Assembly (NCBI GenBank): GCA_903895855.1
Contig: CAITVN010000238.1
Location: 1 to 64,000 of the forward strand
Length of the DNA: 64,000 nt
Source of the DNA: Oligoflexia bacterium
Lineage (GTDB): Bacteria > Bdellovibrionota > UBA1018
Direction: 5' to 3'
Made by a program: the position numbers and the translations under genes. Below the pieces are notes generated by a model. The model did no database searches. It worked only from the letters and a program-made list of their open reading frames with translations, and was not told the DNA's origin. This document shows, one piece after another, positions 43,531 through 50,612 of this stretch. The first letter of the stretch is position 1, and the number at the start of each line of letters is the position of its first letter.

Positions 43531-43573
43531 CCTAAAAGTAGGTATTGTATTGCCTAAATCTAGGCAGTATACT
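43531..43573 (+). promoter_or_regulatory. Promoter with two CCTA-N4-TAGG palindromes
   Basis: TTGTAT (43545-43550) and TATACT (43568-43573) form a -35/-10 pair with a 17-bp spacer. The spacer is filled by the perfect palindrome TGCCTA-AATC-TAGGCA (43551-43566). A second site, CCTA-AAAG-TAGG (43531-43542), lies 22 bp upstream, two helical turns away. The start codons of the truncated ATPase follow within 15 nt, so the transcript would be nearly leaderless. This looks like a repressor-controlled module promoter. Confidence 0.6.
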
Positions 43574-43576
43574 TAA

Positions 43577-43846
43577 GTGATCGAAATGTTTTGGGAAAAA
43601 TCAAATTGGGAGTCTAACGGTGAACACCTCACTCGCGTAATGGAGATGCCGTTTCGTCGAGAGTTGCCCAAAGTTGAGATCAGCAAAGGTCTCTACGTGA
43701 TTCGAGGCCCCAGACAAGTGGGCAAATCGTCATGGTTGAAAACGTTACTCAGTCAAACGATTCAGGAGCACTCAGGCAAAGACTGTTTCTATGAGTCGTG
43801 TGAAGAAATAGAAGATTACCGGCACCGTGGTGGTCTTCAACGTTGA
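43577..43846 (+). pseudogene. N-terminal fragment of an AAA_14/DUF4143-type ATPase
   Basis: The 89-residue frame reads like the front of the ATPase at 44752-46062: a short N-terminal helix, then YVIRGPRQVGKSSWLKTLL, the Walker A loop, then FYESCEEIED matching the FYLNGDEL part of the relative. It stops at 43846 with no Walker B or C-terminal half, whereas relatives have 400 or more residues. The downstream sequence does not resume the homology in any frame. I read it as a remnant whose promoter is still intact. The GTG at 43577 or the ATG at 43586 could start it. Confidence 0.7.
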
Positions 43847-43904
43847 CAGTCTTCGGAAGCATTTGCATTCTCGGTTTAGCTATTCGATAGAATAGGCCAT
43901 CAAG

Positions 43905-44485
43905 ATGAATAAGAAGGTAATTGAAATTATTGCGGGCCCGAATGGTAGCGGAAAATCTACCTTCGCTGAATCGTACTTCTCGAAAAAAAAGTTCGTCAAT
44001 TTATTAATCCTAACATCATTGCCGCGGGTCTATCACCGACGAATAGTGAACAGGCGGCTTTTCAGGCGGGCAGGTTGATGTTGACGACAATTAAAGAGTC
44101 GCTAAAAAATGTCGAGAGTTTTGGTTTTGAGTCTACTCTGTCTGGTAAAACGTGGATTCCAATTTTGCGTGAGGCCCAAACTAGAGGCTACGAGATCGTT
44201 ATCTATTTTTTGTACTTAGAAAAGGTCGCTGAAAATATTCGTCGCATTAAGATTCGCGTGGCTCAAGGGGGGCATTCAATTCCGGCTGAGACTGTGCGGC
44301 GAAGGCATCCCAGGGTTTTCGAAAATTTCTGGACACTTTCTCGGCCGCTATCTTCGAATTGGTTAATTGTCAATAATTCGGGAAAATCGCCAAAACAGAT
44401 TCACAATAAAAAAACTTTCTCGGCTTTGTTGCCAAGAGATCAAACTCGTTTTGAAGTGAACTTCTTAAAAGGGCTCATCAAATGA
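43905..44485 (+). pseudogene. Zeta-toxin-like P-loop kinase with a frameshift in an A8 run
   Basis: The first part (43905-43990) encodes EIIAGPNGSGKSTFAESYFS, the Walker A of zeta-toxin-type kinases. The matching remainder FINPNIIAAGLSP, then FGFESTLSG with the substrate-site Glu, continues in another frame from about 43994. Adding one base to the A8 run at 43983-43990 restores a ~193-residue protein of normal architecture. Family members phosphorylate UDP-N-acetyl sugars or nucleotides and are often toxins. The shift may be a true inactivation, slippage that permits low expression, or a sequencing error. The stop overlaps the next small gene by ATGA. Confidence 0.72.
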
Positions 44486-44658
44486 ATAAAAGAGATGAGA
44501 AAATTATTCAGGCAGCCCTCGATGACATGCCTCGTATCGTTGCCCAAAAAAGACGGCGCGCCAAAGCGCGAAAGATTTTTGTAGAAAAGACATTCGGAAA
44601 GTTCGTGCGCGAAATTGAGAGAGAAAAGAAGCGCGCTGAATTGAAGAAGAAAGCGTGA
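44482..44658 (+). CDS. Small basic protein coupled to the zeta-toxin-like gene
   Basis: A 58-residue frame starts at the ATG overlapping the kinase stop (ATGA at 44482-44485), the classic sign of translational coupling. The product is very basic and helical (AQKRRRAKARKIF, EIEREKKRAELKKK) with no recognised domain. Its position as second gene of a toxin-like pair suggests an antitoxin or accessory factor. Epsilon-type antitoxins are normally acidic and encoded upstream, so it is not a classical epsilon. Confidence 0.65.
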   Translation: MNKRDEKIIQAALDDMPRIVAQKRRRAKARKIFVEKTFGKFVREIEREKKRAELKKKA

Positions 44659-44714
44659 GCCCGTTTTAACTTATTAGTGTTTTCGGTTTTGATTGAAACC
44701 TTCGTCAAAACGCA

Positions 44715-44750
44715 GAAGTCCCTCGCCTACCAAGGCATTGAATTTGAGCC
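44715..44750. repeat. Divergent partial copy of the 67-bp island repeat
   Basis: The stretch beginning GAAGTCCCTCGCCTACCAAG and continuing TTGAATTTGAGC matches the left half of the repeats at 46108 and 47150 (AAGCCCCTCGCC ... CCAAG ... TTGAACTTGAGC) with several changes. The right half is missing. It lies at the 3' end of the ATPase gene at 44752-46062. Confidence 0.5.
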
Positions 44751-44751
44751 T

Positions 44752-46062
44752 CTAGAGACCTAAAAGAAACTCATCAATTGTCACCCCCCTGGTCTGGAGA
44801 CCCTCAAATTTGGAGGTTCCAATCACCTGAAGTTTGGCCTGTCGACCAAAGACTTTTGAAAACCATGAAAACTCAAGGGCCGACGTTTGACCACGCTTGA
44901 CTTCGATAAAATGCGAATCATCAATCACGAAATCAAGCTCGTGGTCAGGGCTCTGCCAATAATCTAGAGATTCGGCCAAATCGCCCGAGGCAATTGCAGA
45001 TCGACGAAAAAGCTCTTGGGCTACGAGCCACTCCAAAAATTTCGCCTGCTCAGTCTCTTTGAGTGAGTCGAAGTCGTCAATCGTTCGCATTTGCTGATCG
45101 TACCAACTCAGGGCTACCAAAGTATTGGTGAAACGAAACTGGCAGGGAAATCGAGCAATTGAAACTTTCTTATTATGATCGTATCTGAATCCCGGGGCCA
45201 CAACCATGAGGTCTTGCAGTAACTGCACGTAACCCTGGGCTACCGTGTTATTGGCAAGGCCAGCATCGCGTGCCAGGCTCGAATAGCCAAACGGTGTACC
45301 GCCGGCGCGAAAAATGATTTGCAGAATCTTCTTTAGGGTTGAGCGGCTTCTGTCGGCCGCGGCGACCTCGCCTTGAATCCATTCACGGGTTAAAGTCACG
45401 AGATATTCCGGAATTTTCTTGTTGATAATCAACTCTGATGCAGCAATGGGACTACCACCCGTTAAGAGATACGCTTTCCAGGATTGGGCTCCGAAAATCG
45501 GTTTAGCGTGTCGTTCGAATATTTTATAGCTCATGGGTGTAAAAATATACTGGGTGCGCTCTAACTTACCCTTGCGGCCAGGGAGTCGTTCGTGCCCCCT
45601 TCGAAGATCGAGCGCCTTTGAGCCTGTCGTGACAATCAAGAGATCTCGAATTTCGCCCGCATCGGCCAGACGTTTGATCGAAGTCTCCCATTTGTCGACG
45701 GTCGTAATTTCGTCGATAAAAAGGCGCTTGAGTTTTGCCTTTGGCGAAAAGGCGGCGAGCAGTTCGCGAATTTTTTCGCTGAGGTCTTGGTGACTCGTGA
45801 GTTCGTCACCATTGAGGTAAAAACTTGAAGCTGGCCCATTCTCTAGGGCTGAAGTCCGAAGCTGACCTTCAAGCCAGGTGCTTTTGCCAAACTGCCTGGG
45901 GCCTCGAATTGAAATGAAGCCAGGCTGTTTGGGTAGATTTTTGAGACCGAAATCGACTTCAAATTTCAACGGTTGTAGGCTCAGGTTTTCAAGTCTAGGA
46001 AAAAGCCCCAGGTGGTTGAGTTCGCCAAGAGCCAAAAAGCGGTTCATTTCATTAACGTTCAT
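44752..46062 (-). CDS. P-loop ATPase with PD-(D/E)xK-like C-terminus (AAA_14/DUF4143 type)
   Basis: The 436-residue protein has a Walker A in FISIRGPRQFGKSTWLEG near 49-66, a Walker B in KRLFIDEITTVDKW near 112-125, and LIVTTGSKALDLRRG near 142-156. A winged-helix part follows (YSSLARDAGLANNTVAQGY). The C-terminal nuclease-like core ELDFVIDDSHFIEVKRGQ has the E/D-x-x-D and EVK residues intact, unlike the paralogue at 42193. The coupling of an ATPase to a nuclease-like domain is typical of the family; its biological role is unclear. The promoter and AACGTT repeats lie directly upstream and the leader would be only a few nucleotides. Confidence 0.82.
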   Translation of the reverse strand: MNVNEMNRFLALGELNHLGLFPRLENLSLQPLKFEVDFGLKNLPKQPGFISIRGPRQFGKSTWLEGQLRTSALENGPASSFYLNGDELTSHQDLSEKIRELLAAFSPKAKLKRLFIDEITTVDKWETSIKRLADAGEIRDLLIVTTGSKALDLRRGHERLPGRKGKLERTQYIFTPMSYKIFERHAKPIFGAQSWKAYLLTGGSPIAASELIINKKIPEYLVTLTREWIQGEVAAADRSRSTLKKILQIIFRAGGTPFGYSSLARDAGLANNTVAQGYVQLLQDLMVVAPGFRYDHNKKVSIARFPCQFRFTNTLVALSWYDQQMRTIDDFDSLKETEQAKFLEWLVAQELFRRSAIASGDLAESLDYWQSPDHELDFVIDDSHFIEVKRGQTSALEFSWFSKVFGRQAKLQVIGTSKFEGLQTRGVTIDEFLLGL

Positions 46063-46098
46063 ACCGTTAGTGTATCAAACGTTTATAACGTTAGTCAA
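46054..46098 (-). promoter_or_regulatory. Near-leaderless promoter with AACGTT repeats
   Basis: On the reverse strand TTGACT (46093-46098) and GATACA (46071-46076) are separated by 16 bp. The ATG of the ATPase lies at 46060-46062, only 8 nt past the -10, so the mRNA would have almost no leader. Palindromic AACGTT occurs three times, at 46054-46059, 46078-46083 and 46087-46092, two of them inside the spacer. This suggests a repressor site. Confidence 0.55.
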
Positions 46099-46107
46099 TT
46101 GCTCGTA

Positions 46108-46175
46108 AAAAGCCCCTCGCCTGCTCAGTCTTTTAACTTGAGCTGCGAAGGGCTTCTTGCGATTGGGGGGGGGGC
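46108..46175. repeat. Island repeat, copy A (left flank of HTH-nucleotidyltransferase pair)
   Basis: About 67 bp, nearly identical to copy B at 47150-47216. It starts AAAAGCCCCTCGCC, has a shared core CTTGAGCTGCGAAGGGCTTC, then TTGCGATTG and a G10 run. Within each copy AAGCCCCTCGC can pair with GCGAAGGGCTT, 10 of 11 positions. The two copies are in direct orientation and bracket the two-gene module exactly. Confidence 0.85.
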
Positions 46176-46241
46176 TCGTCTTGAGCTTTCAATGACCAAA
46201 GGTTGGGTTTCAGGGCACGACCCACGCTTCAAAAAACCAAT

Positions 46242-46281
46242 TTGACTCTTTTTATTAGTCATATTACTCTTTAAAAGAGTC
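46242..46281 (+). promoter_or_regulatory. Promoter with embedded ACTCTTT operator for the HTH gene
   Basis: TTGACT (46242-46247) is followed after 17 bp by TACTCT (46265-46270), a usable -35/-10 pair. ACTCTTT occurs at 46245-46251 and 46266-46272, and its complement AAAGAGT at 46274-46280 completes a near-perfect palindrome over the -10. GACTCTTTT and AAAAGAGTC also form a 9-bp inverted pair across the whole promoter. The ATG follows at 46282, so the transcript is almost leaderless. Autoregulation by the encoded winged-helix protein is a natural inference. Confidence 0.65.
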
Positions 46282-46617
46282 ATGATTATATCAGCCCTTT
46301 TTGGAAGTGAAACCGCCGAGAAAGCCCTCCTCTACTTAGAGAACTACGGCTCCGGCTATCCCAGGGGGATCGCAAGAACCTTTGGTTTGGCGGTCGGACA
46401 AATCCAAAAGCAACTCGAAAAGTTCGAGCGTGAAGGAGTTCTTGCGAGCCGACTCGTTGGGCGTACTCGCGTCTATGAGTGGAATCCCAGATGCTTCTAT
46501 CTCGCTGAATTAAGAGGAATACTTAGCAAATCACTCAAACAGCTGCCACCGCCGATTATCGAGAAATTCTTCAGAGAACGCACTCGCCCTAGAAAAAAGG
46601 GGAAACCCCTTTTATGA
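46282..46617 (+). CDS. Winged-helix regulator/antitoxin of a nucleotidyltransferase pair
   Basis: The 111-residue protein is a small winged helix: TAEKALLYLENYGSGY, then GIARTFGLAVGQIQKQLEKF as the recognition helix and GVLASRLVGRTRVYEWNP as the wing. A basic C-terminal tail follows (ERTRPRKKGK). Proteins of this type occur directly before nucleotidyltransferase genes, much as AbiEi precedes AbiEii, but it is far shorter than AbiEi. Its stop overlaps the next start by ATGA. It is probably the autorepressor acting on the ACTCTTT palindrome just upstream. Confidence 0.75.
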   Translation: MIISALFGSETAEKALLYLENYGSGYPRGIARTFGLAVGQIQKQLEKFEREGVLASRLVGRTRVYEWNPRCFYLAELRGILSKSLKQLPPPIIEKFFRERTRPRKKGKPLL

Positions 46618-47150
46618 GCGCGATTTCAGAAATAACTTCACTAGAAGAAATGGGAGCGATCGTCTGCCAGGCGTTAAAAAATCGGGATGTCGAAGCGTTT
46701 CTTTCGGGTGGCGCCGTTGTTTCAATTTATACTCAAAACAAATACGAAAGCTTCGACTTAGATTTTATTACCTTTGGCGACCGTAAAAAGATTAAGATAA
46801 TCATGGAAGAACTTGGCTTTAAGCAGGACAAGTCGAGATTCTTTATCCACCCAAGTTCCAAATATTTTGTCGAGTTTCCGGGCACAAGCGTCGCAATCGG
46901 CGATCAAGCAATCACCGAGTTTGCGGAGCGAAAAACTGGGACCGAAGTATTGCGATTATTGACACCCACAGATTGCATCAAAGATCGCCTTGCTTCATAT
47001 ATTCACTGGAAAGATCAACAAGCCTTAGATCAGGCCGTATGGGTAGCGAAATCCCAACCGTTCAATAGAGTAAAGGTTCAGGATTTTTGCACGAAAGAAG
47101 GAAATCGAGCAGCCTACGATGACTTCGCAAGTCGCCTTCGTGAAAAGTGA
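46614..47150 (+). CDS. Nucleotidyltransferase-fold protein, AbiEii-like possible toxin
   Basis: The 178-residue protein has the motif FLSGGAVVSIYTQ (about 29-41), corresponding to the hG-G/S start of the fold, then SFDLDFITF with the Asp-x-Asp-like metal pair and KYFVEFPG as the third strand. LLTPTDCIKDRLASYIHWKD near 117-136 is typical of AbiEii/DUF6036-type proteins, where the Lys and Asp residues are conserved. The missing charged residue on the third strand may weaken catalysis. It is translationally coupled to the winged-helix gene, and its stop abuts repeat copy B. Confidence 0.75.
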   Translation: MSAISEITSLEEMGAIVCQALKNRDVEAFLSGGAVVSIYTQNKYESFDLDFITFGDRKKIKIIMEELGFKQDKSRFFIHPSSKYFVEFPGTSVAIGDQAITEFAERKTGTEVLRLLTPTDCIKDRLASYIHWKDQQALDQAVWVAKSQPFNRVKVQDFCTKEGNRAAYDDFASRLREK

Positions 47151-47216
47151 AAGCCCCTCGCCCGCCAAGTCTTTGAACTTGAGCTGCGAAGGGCTTCTTG
47201 CGATTGAGAGGGGGGC
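47150..47216. repeat. Island repeat, copy B (right flank of HTH-nucleotidyltransferase pair)
   Basis: Begins in the last base of the nucleotidyltransferase stop codon with AAAGCCCCTCGCCCGCCAAG and runs through the shared core CTTGAGCTGCGAAGGGCTTC to TTGCGATTGAGAG and a G6 run. Against copy A the differences are a handful of substitutions and the G-tract length. Confidence 0.85.
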
Positions 47217-47263
47217 TAGAACTCAATTTGAGAGCGAAAATCGCTATTAGAGACGGTTGAAGC

Positions 47264-48856
47264 TCAGTTCGATTCCTCTAAAGTCTCGAGTTGTTTTTGG
47301 ATTTCTTCGGCCTGCTTGAGGTCATCTTTAGCTCGGTCAGCATAGCTGCTCTGTAATTTTCGAAGTGAAGCTCGTTTTTGCGCAAGCTCGTCTGGTGCCC
47401 AACGTTCGCCAACCTTTGAGCTTTCTATGACTAATGGTTGTGTGGGGTCAGTCCGGTTTTTGTAATGTGTGAAAATCAAGTCGCCGTCAGCATTGGGCTT
47501 GAATTCATCCTGAAAATAGATCATTTGCCCTGAAAAATCGCGGGCTTTAGCAAGCAAAATTAGAGAGTCAGGGGTTTCGACCACCCAAGAATCGTAAGAT
47601 TCACGGTGTGTTTTTTTAAGTAAAGCGCGCTCACTGTCAAGCTCGGCACTTGCTTGAATGCAGCGTTTTCTAAAAGATTCCCAATCGGGGTAAGGTTGAG
47701 TCGTAGCCAAAGCATCCGCGCGACTGCACGTGTGTTGCACTTGGTTGTCAGAAGCTTTCATTTGCGTGGGAATTGGACAAGACACGGTCCAGTCAAGCGA
47801 CAGTGCGTTGTTGGTTTGTTTCGAGCGGCATGCGCTATGAAATTTGCCAAGAAAACCATACCTAAGGTTTCGGCCCCAATCACTGGGCTCTTGATGCTCA
47901 ATCTCGTTGTCTGATATGAAGAGACTGTCAAAGAAGGTTTTCGAGAACATCGCTTGATTTAGGTTTAACTGTTCATTCCACTCAGTATCGTATGCTCTGC
48001 CCCGCTGCAATAATGGGTCGATTAAGTTGGTTCTAATGAATACGGTCGACTCGCTTGAAGTGCTATTCTTTTCAACAGCGATTACTACCGTGGAAGGGGT
48101 GGAGATGCTTGGCTCGATTGTTTTGTCTGGAAGCCAATAATACCTGCCTTCAAGGTCTTCGGCTTTGCATCCACCGGCCGCACAGTGAACAGGCGCACGT
48201 TTAATCAGACGTTCGTCTTTCGCAATCGTTGATTTCACGACGAGTCTTCGCTCGAATTTATCTGCCAACGACTCAGTGGTGTGAGTTGAGATCCAGTACT
48301 CTGAGTAACCTTGGTAATTGACTTCGAAGCGGGCTAAAACGGCGTATTCGTGGTGAGTGTTTTTGTAGCGCTCATCGGGAGAGTCAGCGTTGTAGCGTTC
48401 GTTGATACAGATGATTCGCGCTTTTGATTTTTCGGTAGCAAAAAAGTTTCTGCAAGTTTTGGTGATTCCGGCCACTTCAATTCGTTCGTCTTTATCGGTG
48501 ATGAGAGCTTCTTCGGCCTCAGAACGAAAGCCGACATCGACAACGCCAGGTTGAAGTAGTCCAGGATTTCTTTCGGTACCCACCATCTTTGCGACGTAGG
48601 TTGGATAGTCGACAGTGGTCTCGAGTTTAACACCCGGGGGAGGCGTAAAGTCGAGGGCTGCAGCTCCGCCAGCGATGATCCAAGTTAAGTAGTCATTGCG
48701 AATGTCTTGAAATTTGATTTCGGCTCCGCGACCTCCGCCGCCGCTTTCTGAGCCGGCAAAGCTAAATTGAGGTGTGGCCAACAAAGCCGCCACAGTGAGG
48801 GCATAGGCAGTGAGAGTGGTGAAGTGACAAGATGGGGTTTTCCTAATAGTTGACAT
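47264..48856 (-). CDS. Exported protein of unknown function, 530 residues
   Basis: The protein has a signal peptide (LTAYALTVAALLATPQFSFAG) and a mature N-terminus with the glycine run SESGGGGRG, a feature I associate with Bdellovibrio-type exported proteins. Several Cys residues (KTCRNF, IICINE, VHCAAGGCK, TVSCPIP, QHTCSRA, KRCIQA) suggest disulfides, and the last ~60 residues form a charged coiled coil (QSSYADRAKDDLKQAEEIQ). I recognise no catalytic domain. It is divergent from the second TIGR02147 gene across 153 nt, so the two may share regulation. Confidence 0.7.
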   Translation of the reverse strand: MSTIRKTPSCHFTTLTAYALTVAALLATPQFSFAGSESGGGGRGAEIKFQDIRNDYLTWIIAGGAAALDFTPPPGVKLETTVDYPTYVAKMVGTERNPGLLQPGVVDVGFRSEAEEALITDKDERIEVAGITKTCRNFFATEKSKARIICINERYNADSPDERYKNTHHEYAVLARFEVNYQGYSEYWISTHTTESLADKFERRLVVKSTIAKDERLIKRAPVHCAAGGCKAEDLEGRYYWLPDKTIEPSISTPSTVVIAVEKNSTSSESTVFIRTNLIDPLLQRGRAYDTEWNEQLNLNQAMFSKTFFDSLFISDNEIEHQEPSDWGRNLRYGFLGKFHSACRSKQTNNALSLDWTVSCPIPTQMKASDNQVQHTCSRADALATTQPYPDWESFRKRCIQASAELDSERALLKKTHRESYDSWVVETPDSLILLAKARDFSGQMIYFQDEFKPNADGDLIFTHYKNRTDPTQPLVIESSKVGERWAPDELAQKRASLRKLQSSYADRAKDDLKQAEEIQKQLETLEESN

Positions 48857-49009
48857 AAATACTTCTTTCCATCGAGGGGGTGTTTATCATAATTGCCTCG
48901 ATGCGTCATTAAATAAGGGTTCTGGGTTGTTTTGCCTACGTAAACTTAATTAAAAAACTGGGTAAAATTTAAGTAAAGCTCAATAAAATACGATAACCTA
49001 TTATTAGGT

Positions 49010-49831
49010 ATGAATAAAACGATCTATCAGTACCGCGATTATAAAAAGTATTTGCACGATTACATTCAGAGTCAGCCCGGCAAAGGCTACGGATTTCGCT
49101 CTCGCATCGCCGAAACCACCCACTGCGATACCGCCTACGTGTCGCAAGTTCTTAGGCAAAACGCGCACTTTAGCTTAGAGCAAGCCGAAGATTTGAACGA
49201 CTTGCTCGGCCACACTCAAGACGAGTCTGAGTACTTCTTATTGCTCATTCAACTGGCTCGGGCCGGTACCCCAAAACTTCGCGCGCGAACTGAAAAACTT
49301 TTGCAGGGCTATATCGAAAAGAGTCAGGTTCTCAAACATCGCGTAGATATCAAACAAACGTTGGGCGAGCTCGATCAAGTGAGGTATTACAGCGCTTGGT
49401 ATTATGCCGCTGTTCACATCTTAATTGCGATACCCGAATTTCGAACCCGTGATTTGATCGCAGCGAGGTTAGGATTGTCTTCTGAAAAGGTTTCGCAGAT
49501 TTTAGAATTTTTACTCTCAGTCGGGCTCGCCTCAAAACTTGGCGACCACTATTCAATCGGCACCAATCGCATTTTCTTGGGTAACGATTCGATGATGCTC
49601 TCGAAGCACCACAATAATTGGCGAGTTAAAGCCATCGAGATGATTAATCGTAACTCGCTTCAAGGCGATCTGAACCTTCATCTGTCGACTGTTCTTAGTT
49701 TTGCCAAAAAAGACGTCGCAGCCGTAAAAGAAAAACTCATTCAAGGCATCGAAGAAGCCAGAAAGATCGTTCGCGAATCAAATCCAGAAGAAGACATCTA
49801 CTGCCTGGGGGTTGATTTTTTTCGGTTATAA
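49010..49831 (+). CDS. TIGR02147-family regulatory protein (2)
   Basis: The 273-residue protein follows the family order: IYQYRDYKKYLHDYIQSQ at the start, a helix-turn-helix-like AETTHCDTAYVSQVLRQN, and NLNDLLGHTQDESEYFLLLI-like helices near 60-85. The second winged-helix module near 155-180 contains RDLIAARLGLSSEKVSQILE, and the final block is HHNNWRVKAIEMI ... LGVDFFRL. It is closely similar in layout to copy 1 (same length, same HHxNWR box). The sequence upstream is AT-rich. It is divergent from the 530-residue exported protein gene. Confidence 0.85.
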   Translation: MNKTIYQYRDYKKYLHDYIQSQPGKGYGFRSRIAETTHCDTAYVSQVLRQNAHFSLEQAEDLNDLLGHTQDESEYFLLLIQLARAGTPKLRARTEKLLQGYIEKSQVLKHRVDIKQTLGELDQVRYYSAWYYAAVHILIAIPEFRTRDLIAARLGLSSEKVSQILEFLLSVGLASKLGDHYSIGTNRIFLGNDSMMLSKHHNNWRVKAIEMINRNSLQGDLNLHLSTVLSFAKKDVAAVKEKLIQGIEEARKIVRESNPEEDIYCLGVDFFRL

Positions 49832-49925
49832 AATTTTGGGGGCCCTCCCAAATAAAGAGGCCGTACCAAAAAAATCGTCGCTGTCTGAGACAATTGTTAA
49901 GAAATATCGAGTGACGCAGCCAGCA

Positions 49926-50612
49926 TCACAAACGGATCAGATCCCTTTTGGTGGAGATCCCTTTAGGTGGTGGGGGCAGGCCGAAAACCGAAAGCGCGCG
50001 GTCGAAGATGCGAAAGCTGTTCTTCGAGTCGTCGAGAATTCGGCGGTTCGGGCAGACAATCGCTTCGTTGGCAAAATCGGCTTCGTTCACATCAGCAGGC
50101 ACCGCCGCTGTGGCGGTCACTCCCTCGGCTGGTTTTCTCGGCGCGCATTTTTCTTCGATCTCTGCCAAAATCTTTTGATATTTCTCGATGTCTTTGGGAT
50201 CAGTCGGATCAGCCACGGCAACGCCTTCGGGCTTGCACCGATAAAACGCCGGTACTTCGTTTGACCAAATCATCGGCGTCGAAACAATCGCATTTTGCCC
50301 GAGCTTCGCGTGCACTTCTTTTCGGTAAGCGGCACTGGTGTTGAGGTCGACGATTTCGCCGTATTGAGTGGCTACCCAAAAACTGAAGTGATCTCCCCAA
50401 CAGCCTGCCCAAAAGGGCGTGTTGTCTTCGAGAATTTCGATCCACGCGACCGGGCCGTACATGATGCGCGACTCGATGCCGTTGAGTTTGAGCGCGTGCA
50501 CGACGGCTCCGCAGACCATGAGTGGCACTTCTACTCGGTCACCCATCACGCGATCGATGACTTTGGTGACGACTTTTGAAACGTTAGCTATGACTGAGAG
50601 GGGTGTTTCCAT
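49926..50612 (-). CDS. Transglutaminase/papain-fold-like protein, cytoplasmic
   Basis: The 228-residue protein has no signal peptide at the chosen start METPLS (50612). The order Cys in MVCGAVVHALKLNGIESRIMY, His in CWGDHFSFWVATQYG and Asp in EIVDLNTS repeats the Cys-His-Asp geometry of transglutaminase-like cysteine enzymes, including the G-hxxRh element after the Cys helix. I infer the fold from this pattern, as no named family is recognised. The C-terminal ~80 residues are Pro/Ala-rich and less ordered. It starts 25 nt inside the DUF423 gene end, so they are likely co-transcribed. Confidence 0.6.
   Translation of the reverse strand: METPLSVIANVSKVVTKVIDRVMGDRVEVPLMVCGAVVHALKLNGIESRIMYGPVAWIEILEDNTPFWAGCWGDHFSFWVATQYGEIVDLNTSAAYRKEVHAKLGQNAIVSTPMIWSNEVPAFYRCKPEGVAVADPTDPKDIEKYQKILAEIEEKCAPRKPAEGVTATAAVPADVNEADFANEAIVCPNRRILDDSKNSFRIFDRALSVFGLPPPPKGISTKRDLIRL

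Noticed and set aside
43577..44658. Classical epsilon-zeta toxin-antitoxin pair
   Set aside because: The small partner is basic and downstream, whereas epsilon antitoxins are acidic and upstream; the kinase is also frameshifted.
46108..47216. Island repeats as integron attC sites
   Set aside because: Each has a hairpin, but no paired GTTRRRY and RYYYAAC core sites are convincing and no integrase is in view.
50295..50579. Open frames antisense to the transglutaminase-fold gene
   Set aside because: Shadow frames without ribosome sites; the reverse strand carries the motif-bearing protein.
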